Shown here: positions 1 through 11,839 of the stretch, piece by piece | Layout of the letters: the number at the start of each line of letters is the position of its first letter | Position numbering within the stretch: the stretch's first letter is position 1 | Assembly (NCBI GenBank): GCA_910890315.1 | Contig: CAJVGD010000005.1 | Coordinates: 1,116,001 to 1,180,000 of the forward strand | DNA: 64,000 nucleotides | Reading direction: 5' to 3' | From: Serendipita indica DSM 11827 | Taxonomy: Eukaryota > Basidiomycota > Agaricomycetes > Sebacinales > Serendipitaceae | Notes under the pieces: generated by a model | Told to the model about the DNA's origin: nothing | The model's database searches: none | Seen by the model: only the letters and a program-made list of their open reading frames with translations | Position numbers and translations under genes: made by a program

Positions 1-2823
1 CTGGTACCAAAAAGGCGTTTTCGCTGGCGAATTTCATTCCTCTCCTCGCCGACAGAGTCCATGTTCTTAGCCCTTTCACTCGGAGCTTCCTCATCAGCTG
101 GATCGCGGTCTTGGACAGTATTCCTGATCTGGAAATGGTTTCATACCTGCCACAATTTCTAGATGGACTCCTGTGGGTATCATCAAGTGGTTGCTGCTGA
201 TCCTCACCCGCCTACAGTAAATACTTGTCGGATCCTACAGAAGACGTCAGGACTGCAGCCGAGAACCTTTTGGCAGACTTCCTCAGAGAGATACACGACA
301 TTGCTGCTGTTGAAAAACGACGACAAGAGAGACAAGAAGCAAGACGGATTGCTAGGCGATTGGAGCAAGAGCGATTTGGGTCATTAAATCCCAGTACAAG
401 CGCCAACGGGAAGGCTGTGGAAACTTTGGAGACGAATGCCGTAACGACTGGGAGTACGGACAATGTTAGCATCGCTTCGAGGAAGCCAGAACGTGTGGAA
501 GAGATTGACGAGCGAGATCCCGGAGGTAAGAAACCATAGACTTTGAAAGCTGAAGTAACACCTTTGTTCAGCGTGGGTTCCAGGCCAAGGCGTGAAGGTT
601 GACCATGCTGCAATTGTCGAGATTCTTATTGATCAGCTGGAAGGAGAGCGTACGTTTCACGTTTCTGGAGCATGGTATGGTGAATTAAATCCCTACAGAC
701 GATGAAATCCAGCAGTCGACAGCCTTGAGGTGGCTTTATGAATTCCTGACCTTTGCCCAGGATGTAGTTGTACCTTTCACGCCCCGACTGATCCCGGCTA
801 TCCTTCCTAACATCGCACACCATGCGCCCGACATTCAAGCTGCGGCAAACAAGACGAATCAGTTGCTATTCAGCGTCATCCAGAGCCTCCCCCTCTCAGA
901 ACCCCTCGTACCTCCACCTCAAACCTTGACAACGCAGAAAAGCATGAACATGGCAACAGACTCCCCAGTACGACCCAGTATGCCGATTCTGCCTTCTATC
1001 ACATCGGTTGGAATCGCGCCTTCCTCGTCTCCCCCTGTTTCGTCGTCTATACCGCGGCCGTCGACAATTCCTGAGGGCCAAGAAGGTGCTTCTCAAGCAC
1101 AAAATAGGCTTCGCTCGGGTCTAGCTGAACAAGCATCTGGCCAAATCTCGTCAAACTCTTCGTTTGCCGAGAAGGAGGGTGGCGGGACATCACAGTCACG
1201 CTCTGGATCGCCTGAACGGGAACCTGAGAGGAAGGCAACTCTACCTGCCGGTGATGCAAAGGAGGCTGTTGACGCCTTTGACTACCATGCAACTGTCAGT
1301 GCTTTGACGATTCGATTCTTGAGTGAGCACGAGGACACGAGAGTTGCTGCTCTCAAGTGGCTCATAATGCTGCACCAGAAACTCCCGGACAAGGTAAGGG
1401 ATTTCATCAACTTTAAATCTGCTCAAAGCGCTTCAGATCTTGGCTATGGACGATGGAACCTTCCCGGCTTTGCTGAAGAACCTCTCCGATTCGTCGGAAG
1501 AGGTCATCAAGTACGACTTGCAGCTACTCTCACAGATTTCTACAAATTCGGATGAAAGTTACTTCAAGTCATTTATGGTCAATCTCTTGGGACTCTTTAG
1601 TACAGACAAGCGATTGTTGGAAACGCGTGGGAGCTTGATCATCCGACAGTTGTGTCTTAGCCTGAACACCGAGAGGATATATCGAACTCTGGCTGAGATC
1701 CTGGAGAAAGAAGAGGCACGTACTCTGCTCCTCCATCTCGAGCTGGACTTACCATATATATTCAGGATCTAGCATTTGCCAGCAATATGGTGCAAAAACT
1801 CAACTTGATTCTGATTACTTCACCAGAACTGGCAGAGTTTAGGAAGCGTCTCAAGACATTGGAGACTCGGGTAAGCAGTAAAGGGATATCTCAGTGCAGG
1901 CGATTGACTCGGCTCAGCAAGATGGCCAAGCACTATTCGTCACTCTTTACCGATCTTGGTGCCATAATGCAGTTGCCGCATTTTCACTGTGCCTGTTGGC
2001 TCAAGCATACGAGCATGCTTCGAATTTGCTCCAGATTTTTGCGGAGTTGGAGATCACGGTGCATCTCCTTGTCCAAATCGATAAACTCGTTCAGTTAATC
2101 GAGTCTCCGGTCTTCACCTGTGAGTCAGCTGTCGTATATTTGCTCCCACTCAATTCGATACAGATCTTCGACTCCAACTCCTAGAACCTGACAAGTTTCC
2201 TTACTTGTACAAATGCTTATATGGCCTTCTCATGTGTCTTCCTCAAAGCCCAGCGTTCATCTCGCTGCGTAACAGACTGAATGCGGTCAGCTCCCTGGGA
2301 TTTTTGCATATTGCGCCCAAACCGTAAGCTACTGTCATATTGATGCCATGATATTGACATCTCTCACAGGAGCCAACCTCCTGTCAATGTGGTTGCTTCT
2401 AACCGCTCCAAGCTTGGGAGGGATGAGATCAAGTGGCAAGACCTCTTTGCGCACTTCCGCTCTGTACAGATCAAACATGAAAAGGCGCGACGAGTGGGTC
2501 TAGGTGGCAACCCGGGACCTCTTCTTGATGGTCATTCGACATCTGGGACGGCGGCTGGGACCTCCCAGGGTAGCCGACCACCCCAGAGAAGACGGGTGAC
2601 AGGAGATGCATCCTCACCATCTGGCTACACTTCTCCTCTTCCAGGTGTGACACAGCCGCCAGCTCGAGGATCCGGTGCCCTCTCTCCCCTGAACCCACGA
2701 GCTCGAACGGGAACAGGCAACGGGATTATCAACGCCATCAGCGGTGGCGCAGTCGTTGGACGCCCAATGAGTCCTAGTTCCATGCAACGCGTAAAGCGTG
2801 GCCTGAGCATTACAAGGAAATGA
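1..2823 (+). CDS. VAC14: VAC14 homologue, scaffold of the Fab1/PIKfyve lipid kinase complex (5' end outside window)
   Basis: VAC14 is the HEAT-repeat scaffold that holds the PI3P 5-kinase Fab1/PIKfyve and the phosphatase Fig4 together on the vacuole or endosome membrane, controlling PI(3,5)P2. The reading frame is open at base 1, so the N-terminal Fab1-binding HEAT repeats lie mostly upstream. Visible blocks match the family: a repeat with [17 protein letters not shown] near bases 90-150, [18 protein letters not shown] at 725-790, [21 protein letters not shown] at about 1300-1360, and the Fig4-binding C-terminal domain ([20 protein letters not shown], then [17 protein letters not shown]) between about 1950 and 2330. 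A low-complexity Ser/Pro linker (bases 950-1250) interrupts the HEAT array, and the tail after 2480 is Gly/Ser/Arg-rich and probably disordered. Short introns separate the blocks. It faces the next gene tail to tail with 131 bp between the stops. The identification rests on family motifs and is strong. Confidence 0.9.
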
Positions 2824-2954
2824 TGCACACATCGCAACCCTGGTTCCTCTTATGACCTTTACTGTTCATATCCTGTACCTATAATGCATTTCCAATGTAT
2901 TTCTGCCCATCGGCGCGTATCGTCTAAGATACATTGACCCTCTCGACGACGGAG

Positions 2955-4946
2955 CTAGCCATCCAATTCCATCGCGTCCTCTGGCTGGCCCATTCTCGAA
3001 ACAGCCAGCTCTAGTCTTCTCGCAGCGAGCTCTTCTTCTGGCACAGTCGTTCGCGCCTTTGCCCTCTTCCTGGTCTGTTTGTCCATCGCCATCGCTCTCC
3101 TCAAATAGTCTACGTCCTCGCCCGTCTCTAAGAATATAGTGCACTCTTCCTCCGTCGGGGCAACGCCCATGTCGCATAGGCGTTGATGCTTGAACTTCAT
3201 GATGGCTCTGATTCGTTCAAATGGTGCTTTTTTGAGCCAACCAGTCTTGTCCTGTACCAGATGTGAGAATAACCAAAGCAGGTTCGGATGAATATACGTC
3301 GTACATTACACTCTTCAAGCGGGTCGTTGATTGCTTCTGTGATTAATCCGACAATTAACGGGTCCTTGACATCGCACAATTGGAATGTCCCAGCTGGTCG
3401 AACATGTATGCCATCAAATTCGTGAGAGTGTCTATGCCATATTTATTAGAGCTCCGGGGACTATTCTTCACGTACTCGTCGCGCGAAATGTCTGTTTCCT
3501 GAGTTTGGGCCACAAGGAGCGATGGGCGCATGACAGAGTTCTTGGTGTTTCGAATTGAAACAATCTGATATCTGTGCAAGTCAGCAATCGAATCAAATGT
3601 GACGAATTCACATACTTTACCGATTCAGGATCTTGACGGGGGTCATAGCCTAGTTTGATGACGGAGTCTCTCCAGGGTCCTTCATGAAATACATAGGTAG
3701 CTAGTGCCCATGGTGCCTTATTACTTGATTTCTGTGAGTTTTTTTTTCCTCTTTGAAGCTGACCTACTCACTTGTGCATGCGCCGTGCCTCGAGAAGGGT
3801 CATTTGGTTCAACAAGCCTTGTCGTGTCCATACTGGTCTCTTCTCGAGGAGCTAAGAGGAGGGATGAGAGCGAAGCTTTGAATGCATATGGACTGCACCT
3901 CGTTCAACTTTTGCAAGAGGTCACTGTTGGCCCAAGGCCTCAAGCTCTCCCTCTCAGGGCCACATGTGGTTGGAGTCTGATGAATGAGTCAGTTTTTGCC
4001 TCTGATTTGGTTCAGGCGTACCGGTTCACCCCATTTGATCGAAACAGGAGTTTGCATGCGGAGACGAGACGAATTGACCAGTCGCGTACTCGTTTCCCCA
4101 GTTTCTTTGTCCACAACAGTCTGCTGGATTGAGGATGGATTTGGTTTGAAACTACCAGCGAACAATGAAAGGCTGTGCCGGGGAAGAGAAGACACAAACG
4201 TACTTGTAGTTCATGGGCATGTCGTACCGTGTGAAAAGGGGGGAAGGAAAGGACCTCAGGTTGCTCGGTGATGGAAGACTACGCTTCTTCTGCTCTTCTG
4301 GCGATAGCATGTAGTCTTCTCTCTCCTCAGGCAAACGGTACGAGGCAATATAGTTCACTGAGAGGGCGACGTCATGAGTAATTTCAACCTTAGAAAGAGA
4401 TGAGCCTACCGTCCAGTCGGTGCATGGCTTGCTGAAGTTGTATGACAGGGTCATCGGCCCTTGGATGGTACTGAAAATCTGCGGGGTCTGTCCGAGTTAC
4501 ATGAGCTTAAGGAAATCTGATTTGAACATACTTCGGAAGCGTATTGTCTTTCGTGCGACACCAACGATTTGAGCAGTGAACTGGCCCTTGGACTGCCTTC
4601 CTCCGGCCTCAGAGGCCCCATCATGTTCCATGTCAGTGGTATCCTGCTCTGGTGATAGTCCTCTTTTCTTCTTTCTCCGCACGACTTTGAGAACCAAGTT
4701 ATTTGTCGCGACCGTCTGACCGGTAACGGGATGAGCAAACGGTTGGTTATCCTTTAGTCTCAAGTCAATCTTCAAGCTTCGCCGAAATGTCTCGGAGACA
4801 TTTGGAAGCCCGCCCAAGCGATCAAAGCATTTTGGAAGTGAACCCGAGCCAATATATCCTGGGTACTCGACAGAAAAATACGTAGTGTGCTCTAAAGGGA
4901 TCAGAGGAGCTGGTATAAATTCGTCTTCCGGCGACTCTCTGGACAT
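2955..4946 (-). CDS. TFC1: TFIIIC subunit of the tau95/Sfc1/GTF3C5 family
   Basis: This is a DNA-binding subunit of the RNA polymerase III factor TFIIIC, which recognises the A box of tRNA genes. The N-terminal exon carries the family signature YFSVEYPGYI at residues about 23-32 and, further on, PFAHPVTGQ followed by NLVLKVVRRKKK. The next exons read ADFQYHPRADDPVIQLQQAM and a YDMPMNY block, and later FHEGPWRDSVIKLGYDPRQD and YQIVSIRNTK, all in the family's order. The C-terminal exon ends in a charged segment with a final acidic DAMELDG. I place the start at the ATG at 4946 (MSRESPEDEF); the upstream in-frame TTG is unlikely. About six short introns are needed. The 3' end converges on VAC14 and the start lies 200 bp beyond the 3' end of the F-box gene. 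I am confident of the family; exact exon borders near 3580-4000 are not resolved. Confidence 0.85.
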
Positions 4947-5148
4947 GAGATGGGTGGCAGGGATCAAGTCATGACTCTACTAATTTCCATTTCTTTGATC
5001 TTATAAACTTGGACAGCGAACAGAAACTACTCCTTGATTCAACAAGAAGATACATGATGGCAAAGTTCGACATACAAACACCGCAGCAGCTAATACTTGT
5101 AGTAGTCCAAAGGCCTGAAGGTGGGGGAAGTCACATTTACGGCTCCAG

Positions 5149-6879
5149 CTACAACTCCAACCAGCTTGTACCTTGTCGTTTGGCAAGCTTGAGTCTTGAT
5201 GCATCTAGTGGATAAAGGCATAATCGCCTCCGTTTAAATGCTCTCTGCGCCCATCCTTCGATTTTGATATCTTGCCAGGTAGAGTAACCCCCATGGCCAT
5301 GATGTATAAGAGTGAGCATCGAACAATCGATGGTGATGACCTTGAGGGTCGGACAGAGGAAACGGTCCTTCTCGATCTTGCGGATTTTGACTACACGAGG
5401 AAGTTCACCTCCGGCGATAGCTACAAAGAACTCTTTATCTAGTGGCGTTCTCTGAATGTGAAGCTCAGAGAGCGCTGAACATGATTTGAGAATATTCAAT
5501 AACGTCGGGGTAGTGATGAATAGTGATATGGAGATGGAGAAAAGGTTGGCTTGACAAGAAGTCAGGTTGCTTATACTGGGTTCATGCGGTTGGTTGTCGA
5601 AGCCCCGGCTGGCAAGGGAGAGTGATTGAAGCGATGCACACTTGATGTCCGAGAATTGCTCTGAGTCATAGGTAATATCGTCCAGCTCCAGCTTTGTAAT
5701 GTTGAGAGGCTTGATATGTACGTATTTGGACCTCTGGAGAACGAGATGCTCCAAGGATGGCAGACGAAGCAATCCTCTGTAGACGTGGGATGTTCGTAAG
5801 GTGAGCTTCTGTAGGAAAGATAGCTTGACGACCGGTAGGCCAGATGTGGCGATAGAGACATTGGCTAGCTCCAGTTCGCGCAAGTGTGTCAAACCCGCAA
5901 GCAATCCACACAAATTCGCACAGGAAAGGCTGGATGTCAAAGACTGGAGTCGAAAATATTGAAGTTTCCTTAACCGCTTTGGGGGCTGAATTACTCGCCG
6001 AAACATATCACTATCCCCGCAGATGTCAGCTGCTCGAAGTGCTGGCGCCATCTGGATCACGGCATCGATAATGGGACCGTAGGGTTCCCGAATACGACAG
6101 GAGGGATTCAGACGAAAATCGATGTCGACTTCGCCAAGCGTGACGTTTACAAGTCTCCGAATAGCTCCACTCGAAATGAGTAGCGCGGCTGCCTCCTGAA
6201 CAGCATCAGATACCTGTACCTCGAACTTTGAGTCACGGTGAACCGGCCATTTGGGATGAATGATGAACTCGAGGTCAAAGTTTGCACCGGCGGAGCGAGC
6301 AAGCGCACGGCGAAACTCTTTGATATTGCGACAAACCTCCCTTTCATCTTGTCGGCGACAGGGATGACTGCTGGAAGGTGCAAGGTTGACGAGTATCCTG
6401 GACCAGAGCTTTCCGGTCGTCAGTGCGACATGTCGCCACCATCGACAAACTTGGGTGAGGATCCAAGGGGATTGACCGAGCTCGATGACGAAATATTCAA
6501 ACATGATTTTGAGCTGCTCGCGAGGGACAAAGAGGGCCTGAAATACTTTGAGTCGCTCGGCTTGAATTTGGTCTTTCAATCGAGATATTTGAACATCTAA
6601 GCGTCCAATTATCTTGCTTAGCTTGTCTTCTTCCTTCTGACAGGCATCAACCTCAAGCGAGTTGGTCTGAATGTGGACGATTGCGCCCTCGCGCTCTGCG
6701 GCAGATAGAATGCGATGTGTGACGCGAGCCAAGAGAAATGTAGAGTGATTCTGATACATTTCGAGAGAAGACGAGTTCGAGGAGAGTTCGGTCAACTCGG
6801 AGGATTCACTCTCCGAATTGTACGGACTTGGCTCTTCCGCATAGTTAATAACTCTAATCTGGCGCCTTGAACGCTGCAT
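5149..6879 (-). CDS. F-box protein with leucine-rich repeats
   Basis: This is a single-exon gene for 576 residues. F-box proteins recruit targets to SCF ubiquitin ligases through Skp1. A coiled-coil stretch at residues about 75-112 precedes an F-box-like segment at about 116-160, with LKIMFEYFV, then SPWILTQVCRWWRHVALTT and KLWSRI, the usual Agaricomycete form. The remainder shows irregular leucine-rich repeats (RKLQYFRLQSL, LRELELANVSI, LQKLTLRTSH, LEHLVLQRSKY, LQSLSLASRGF). The first 40 residues are Ser/Glu-rich. Such F-box/LRR proteins form large, fast-evolving families in Agaricomycetes, so the target cannot be inferred. The start ATG at 6879 is the first in frame and is followed 255 bp away by the divergent PAP2 gene. 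Confidence 0.75.
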   Translation of the reverse strand: MQRSRRQIRVINYAEEPSPYNSESESSELTELSSNSSSLEMYQNHSTFLLARVTHRILSAAEREGAIVHIQTNSLEVDACQKEEDKLSKIIGRLDVQISRLKDQIQAERLKVFQALFVPREQLKIMFEYFVIELGQSPWILTQVCRWWRHVALTTGKLWSRILVNLAPSSSHPCRRQDEREVCRNIKEFRRALARSAGANFDLEFIIHPKWPVHRDSKFEVQVSDAVQEAAALLISSGAIRRLVNVTLGEVDIDFRLNPSCRIREPYGPIIDAVIQMAPALRAADICGDSDMFRRVIQPPKRLRKLQYFRLQSLTSSLSCANLCGLLAGLTHLRELELANVSIATSGLPVVKLSFLQKLTLRTSHVYRGLLRLPSLEHLVLQRSKYVHIKPLNITKLELDDITYDSEQFSDIKCASLQSLSLASRGFDNQPHEPSISNLTSCQANLFSISISLFITTPTLLNILKSCSALSELHIQRTPLDKEFFVAIAGGELPRVVKIRKIEKDRFLCPTLKVITIDCSMLTLIHHGHGGYSTWQDIKIEGWAQRAFKRRRLCLYPLDASRLKLAKRQGTSWLEL

Positions 6880-7134
6880 TTTGAGTGTTGCTGGTTGCCT
6901 TCACGCGCTTTCCCTTGCTTGCGAGAAGCAGGTGGTCGGCTCCAAGTTTTGGACCAAGTGTACTTTGAGGGGAACGTACCCAACGGCCGTAATGTCAATA
7001 CGCAGTGATAGAATGCGTTCTAATCCCGATCGACCGCAGCCACTGCCTTGGCTTTGCTGGCGCTTGAAAGCCGAGTTGTTTATAGCCCCCCGGAAATTTG
7101 CATGCAGCCATCTTGACCTCCAACCACAACAAGC

Positions 7135-8324
7135 ATGCTCAAAGGAAAGCCTTCTGGTACATTACAGCGAGTTTGGGAGTTTGTGAAAACATTCTCCGAC
7201 TGGATTCTCCTGGGGTTCGTCCTCCTCCTGATCTTCTCGAATTCACCGATTGACAAACAATCCAGCGTCGGCGAAGCGTTGGCCCAGTTTCTGGGTGATA
7301 GAATGCCTTATGCACAGCTATTTTCCGTACTGGATCCTACAATTTCATTTCCAAAGGCCGAGCACGAAAAGGTTCCAGCATTCATGCTCTACGTCTACGC
7401 CTTTGCGGTCCCAATAGCGGTCCTACTCGTAGTAAACTTGGCTTTCGGACCAGGGAACCTCGTACGAAGAGCGAAACTCCTCAACTGGAGCGTCCTCTGC
7501 CTAGGTTAGTCTCCGTAGGAAGAAGATGGAAGAGACAACTGACTGGTGAATCTCATAGGTACATCCGTCATCTTCGCCCAGCTCTTTACAGAGTTTGTCA
7601 AGTTTATCATCGGACGACCCCGTCCAGACTTTCTCTCGCGCTGCCAGCCCGATGCCGCACGCGCCCAAGCAGCATTTACGGCAACGGCTGTCACGCTCTT
7701 CAGCTCGACAATCTGCACGACAACAAACACAAAGGCACTCAACGATGGATTCCGCTCTTTCCCCTCTGGTACGCATTTCCGTGTTTCAGACGCTACAGTT
7801 GTACTCAAAGCGAGAATATAGGCCACTCGAGCATGTCCTTTGCAGGCTTGACATTCCTTTCCCTCTTCCTTGCCGGTCGTTTCAGACTGTTTGCTGCACA
7901 CACCGTCCACGGCAAGCATCTCTGGGCATACGCAATCTGCGCTGCACCGCTTCTCCTCGCATCCTTTGTCACTTCATCACGCGTCTCAGACTTTAGACAT
8001 CGTGGTACAGACGTCTTGGCGGGTGCATCCCTTGGCGTCTTCTTTGCCATCTTAGCATATCGCTACTATTTCCCGTGGCTGGGGAGCCCGCTCGCCGGAA
8101 CGCCATGGATGGTACTCAGAGAGGAAGGTGAACAAGGTATTGAAGGATACAAGACGCGTTCACGATCCGGGTCCAATGGAGGTGCCCCGCTCTTGCCTAC
8201 AACCGCACAGCAGAGCTACCGAGAAGCCGCAACACCGTACACACAGACTGGAGATCATATGGAGTTGCAACCAGTTCCAACAATCAACGTGCACGAAGCC
8301 TCGTATCCTCCGCCAAACCATTAA
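7135..8324 (+). CDS. PAP2-type lipid phosphate phosphatase
   Basis: This is an integral membrane phosphatase that removes phosphate from diacylglycerol pyrophosphate, phosphatidate or related lipids (DPP1/LPP1 family). Three exons, 7135-7504, 7559-7768 and 7822-8324, give 360 residues. All three catalytic motifs are present: KFIIGRPRPDF in exon 2, FPSGHSSMSF formed across the second splice, and SRVSDFRHRGTDVLAG in exon 3, giving the catalytic His residues and the phosphate-binding Lys and Arg. Hydrophobic spans include WILLGFVLLLIF, FMLYVYAFAVPIAVLLVVNLAF and LTFLSLFLAGRF. The tail after about residue 285 is polar and cytosolic. The splice acceptor at 7821 completes the Gly codon of PSGH, which confirms the intron. 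The protein is intact; the preferred lipid substrate cannot be read from sequence. Confidence 0.9.
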
Positions 8325-8417
8325 ACTAATCTACGACTTTTGCGGATGGAATAAATCAGTCAATGTTGCATGTAATATACAAATGGTGCACTTCTTTAGC
8401 CACCAGGACTGTTTAAA

Positions 8418-9412
8418 TCATCGCCAAATGCCATCTTTTTCATCACGGCGGTCGGACAATTCCTCTTCGATGATGCCGCGAGCCTGCATGTTGATCTGGT
8501 CGGTATATGCGCCTTTCCAATGCTCCATAACAGCGCGTTTTTCTTCTTCAGCGTATTCGCTAAACTCCTTGAGGCCACTAATATCGATTCCGCGTGCCTT
8601 TAAGCTCTCACGATATCGGTCCCAGACCATCTGGCCGTCCTGCTTTGTCGAAAGTGCCTCTGCAAACGCCTGTTCTGCGTTTGCACTCTGTACGAGCTCT
8701 TCGAGCGCAGAACGAGCCTTGCGTGACAGACGGAAGTTGGCGCCCACATCGGCTCGTTGTTCCGGCGATAGATAGTCGGTGCTTTCGACAGCCTCTGCGT
8801 GATGATGATGATGCTCGTGGTGCGCATGGTCTTCCGTGACCCAGTGTGCGAATGCATTCTTTGGCGGTGGCATATTTCGTTCCCTGAGGGAAAATGGTGA
8901 GAACACTGGATTTCGACAAGGGGATTGGGGCTTACCATCCGGTACCGCCAGGAAACTTGGCAGCTGCATAGATTGATTAGAAAATGAAAAACTGTGTAGC
9001 AGAAATAAGGACATACAGATATAGGGGTCGGGATGAAGCTTTGCAGCCAATTTGGCTTCGGCTTCAGCAAGAATCCGTGCAACGACTTTCGGGTCGGTTT
9101 CGTTCCTATAAACAGATGAAAAATCATGAGCATCGAGAAATATCGTTTAAAAAGGAGCGGATTGCGATGACGATGTCGGGAGAGTCGACGAGCCAATTGG
9201 GCATGCAACATTTGCGACTGACGAGCAGAGACCAAGCCGGGGCCGACTCACTTGTGTTTCTCAAACTCTTCTCTAATCTTTAGAGCTTCGGCTCGCCATA
9301 CGTCACGCTGGACGGCCCAGTTGAGGGCGTTTGTGAGATACCGCTTGTAGAGCGACTTGACGTAGAGACGGTGCGTGTCTGTAAACGCTCTCGATGCTGT
9401 TGCAGAGGCCAT
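8418..9412 (-). CDS. NADH:ubiquinone oxidoreductase subunit NDUFB9 (B22, LYR family) with long C-terminal extension
   Basis: This is an accessory subunit of mitochondrial complex I. The first exon carries the LYR-type segment RLYVKSLYKRYL, then NWAVQRDVWRAEALKIREEF. The following exons give NETDPKVVARILAEAE, KLHPDPYI, FPGGTGWERNMPPP, matching the family pattern (TDP, HPDPY, PGG.xWERN.PPP). I chose the ATG at 9412 (MASATASRAF) over an upstream TTG. Introns lie at about 9114-9251, 9002-9016 onward, and 8885-8935. After the conserved core the frame runs on for about 140 residues: a His-rich patch (HHEHHHHH) and a charged helical region ending in DRRDEKDGIWR. Mammalian NDUFB9 has a different, shorter end, so this tail is either a fungal feature or a fusion. 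The extension is colinear in the same exon as WERNMPPP, so it is not a splicing error. Confidence 0.85.
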
Positions 9413-9999
9413 TGTGGAGGAATAAATGTCCAACGATTGGGTGGCTGACTAGGACACGTTCGGACTTGGACGGTCTTTGACACGGGCGTCGTCGTCGTCG
9501 TTGGAGATGACCACGGGGAGGATCAAAGGGGGACTAGGACGTGTGTGACGACGTCGAGTACGTTGTTGCTGGTGGGCAGTGGAGATGCACGGCAGAGGCA
9601 AGGTCCAAGTGATGAGTCGAAGAGACGGGACAAGCTCGCTCCAGTTTTGGATGGCCGGTCAAATGACTGTGTGGGACGGCAACTACCAGCCAACAAAATC
9701 ACCTGGAATTTCGGATATTTTTCACATTTACCTCGCCTCAGTTGGGAGCCCCTCCTATGGGATGCGGGGCCGCAAATACACCTCTCACGGGACTGTTCAA
9801 GTGTGTAAACAGCCCCTAAGCGTCCCCCATCCATACTCGGTACATATCACGTGCGTAGATGCTGTGGCTACATGAATCCGTGATTGCAGTGGGACTAGGC
9901 CGCATCTCATCCCAATCGGGATCATGGCCTAGGTTCCCTGGCAGACCCATCACCGGAGCTCGCAGATCACAGATGATAAGGTGACGCGATGCCGGGACA
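9413..9999. other. Intergenic region between NDUFB9 and VWA copy A
   Basis: This 587 bp interval holds the promoter of NDUFB9 (leftward) and the 3' flank of the VWA gene. I see no convincing coding sequence, RNA gene or repeat; the open frames here lack family motifs and have no splice logic. Confidence 0.5.
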
Positions 10000-11579
10000 C
10001 TAAATCCCGCGGCGGTCGACACGCCGATTAATACCACCCAACAGACATTTCGTGAGCATCGACGCATCGAGCTGATTCCCAGAATAGAGCGTCGTGTCCA
10101 CAATATCCTGTGGCTCATCAGATGTAGCCCATCTCTACCGCGATAAGACACCCACCCGAATTCCATATCTACCAGCAAGGTCATCATCCAGCTCCCGCAG
10201 AGCTTCGCTCGCCTCTGGGTCATTCCCAATCTATGAACCGTGAGAGAGGACCTTTGGATACTGCATCCTCACCTGAATAAACTGAATACCGACTTGCGTC
10301 ATCGGAAACCTTCCAGCATCCAGCCGTCGCGCTGCAGCGACAATCACGGTCTCCGGGTCGTCGGCTGCAATAATCAGCATTCCTTCGTTGGACAGCGCAT
10401 CTCAACCTACTTGGTGCACCGTCTGTTATGATGAGATAGTTAACCGGTTTAATCTCTCGCAGCGGCAGCATATCTCCAGCCCTCTCCCTTGCCTGCTCCA
10501 GTCGCCACAGGTAGACCAAAAGGAGTTCCTCAAGTTTTTCTCCGGTAGGTGTTATACCTGGTATTCATCAGTAGTAGGAAGAGAGAGACTGCGCTAACCA
10601 CCATCCGGTTGTACTTGGTCGAATAGACGCTGCACATCGGCAGCATGCTATGGGCTACATCAGAAAAAGGCAGATTTACTAAAAATATGCACACACTCTC
10701 AGTCCATTCCCGACTAATGGCGAGTTTCTAGGCAAGAGTCAAAGAGGGTAGGGATAGTTTGGACACCCACAAAAAGTAAATGTCAATACCGTCCGTATCG
10801 TACTTGCTCGCAATTTCTGCTACACCAGCAAGTGCATCTCTAGCCTCAGACCACAATGGACCAGCCATGGAACTCGAGTCATCAACCTATCGGGATATGG
10901 GTGGAGGGTCAGCACTCTACTGCGGCAGTAAGCCAAGCAGAGGCAAAAGAAAGCCGTAGAAACTTACAATAATGACAGTATCATACTTGATGAGCTGCAG
11001 AAGAGGATCCTCCACAGACGATCTCCGCGGTGGCGTCCCTGGGCTACCAACTGGTGACATGCTGAGTGGGACTGTCTGCGCATGGAGACTGGTGGTAGCC
11101 AGAGGTCGCAGAGATGCTCGTGTATCCTGTCTCTGAGCAGAGACGTCCTCTCGAATCACCATCATGGGAGGCGCTGCATACCGTTCCCGGTGATTCGTCC
11201 GCGCATAATCATCCTGAGATCCTGTTCGTCGATGGGAAGTACTCGCAATCGAGGCCGCTGGTTGGGCACTCGTGCTCGCATTCCTCGGTCCATGAAAGAC
11301 GCTGCCGCTCGTCGTCGGCGAGGTCACTGGCTGGCGAACTTCGTGTGCAGACGACTCCCGAACGTATGGAGCTGCCTGGTTATCTTGTATTGCATACGGT
11401 GGTGGTGATGTCGCTCGCGTCACGCCACGCTGCTGCCGCTGGGGGTTGCTGGTGTCACCGGGGTACTGGGACATGAAGACTTCACGTCGATGTGGATGGT
11501 TGGAGTTTGCTCCTATATTTTCCAGAGTGTCAGCCTGAGCGAGTTCCTTGTTTCCAGAGCTAGAATGCCTTTGGCCCAT
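10000..11579 (-). CDS. Von Willebrand factor A domain protein, tandem copy A
   Basis: The start MGQRHSSSGN aligns with the start of copy B. The N-terminal 200 residues are Ser/Pro-rich and disordered and contain a PPPY motif. The VWA domain follows: TVIIV spliced to VDDSSSMAGPLW, which supplies the metal-binding MIDAS motif DxSxS, then ASKYDTDGIDIYFL, NYLIITDGAPS (second MIDAS strand), RLDAGRFPMTQVGIQFIQIG and DLAGRYGIR spliced to DIVDTTLYSG and a Lys-rich end. About seven introns of 40-55 nt are needed, at the same places as in copy B. All frames join cleanly, so this is a functional-looking gene. It stops after RRVDRRGI, about 14 residues before copy B does. Such stand-alone VWA proteins occur in Agaricomycetes with unknown ligands. 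The 3' end lies 587 bp from NDUFB9. Confidence 0.75.
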
Positions 11580-11714
11580 ACGATGGCCAAAGGTCAAGGT
11601 GGAGCACAAATTAATGCGGTTAACTATTGCGAGAATACAGCAAGACCACGTGGGCAAATAATCAGGAATAATCTTCCATTTTGCACTAGTACAAACTGTC
11701 CAAATACTGCGGGT

Positions 11715-11839
11715 TAGATATGTTGATTAGACTGCCGTGGTCTACAGCCATCGAGCCTCGAGGAGTACGTGTGACGGAGGAGAATGGACAAGCTGGTCCC
11801 CAGCCTCCAGCGTACGAGCGTCCTAGAAGCCAGCGCCGA
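11715..11839 (-). pseudogene. Relic of the 3' end of the neighbouring TRP-channel gene
   Basis: Read on the minus strand, this stretch matches the last part of the TRP-channel gene at about 13607-13720: GGACGC, then GAGGCTGG.GACCAGC, then CTCCTCCGTC.., the CTCGAGG region and a final CATATC-like end, with scattered differences and no long open frame. It sits exactly where the channel's 3' end sits relative to copy B: just upstream of the VWA copy A promoter. The region from 11630 to 11720 likewise resembles 13510-13605, with the shared words ATAATCAGGAATAA and CTAGTACAAA. This is direct evidence that the duplicated block included the channel's tail plus one whole VWA gene. It is non-coding and unlikely to be functional, except that it may act as the 3' flank of copy B. 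Confidence 0.65.

Noticed and set aside
9816-10229. 137-codon minus-strand frame overlapping the end of VWA copy A
   Set aside because: It reads through an intron in the wrong frame; the spliced VWA frame ends at 10000 with the same sequence as copy B.
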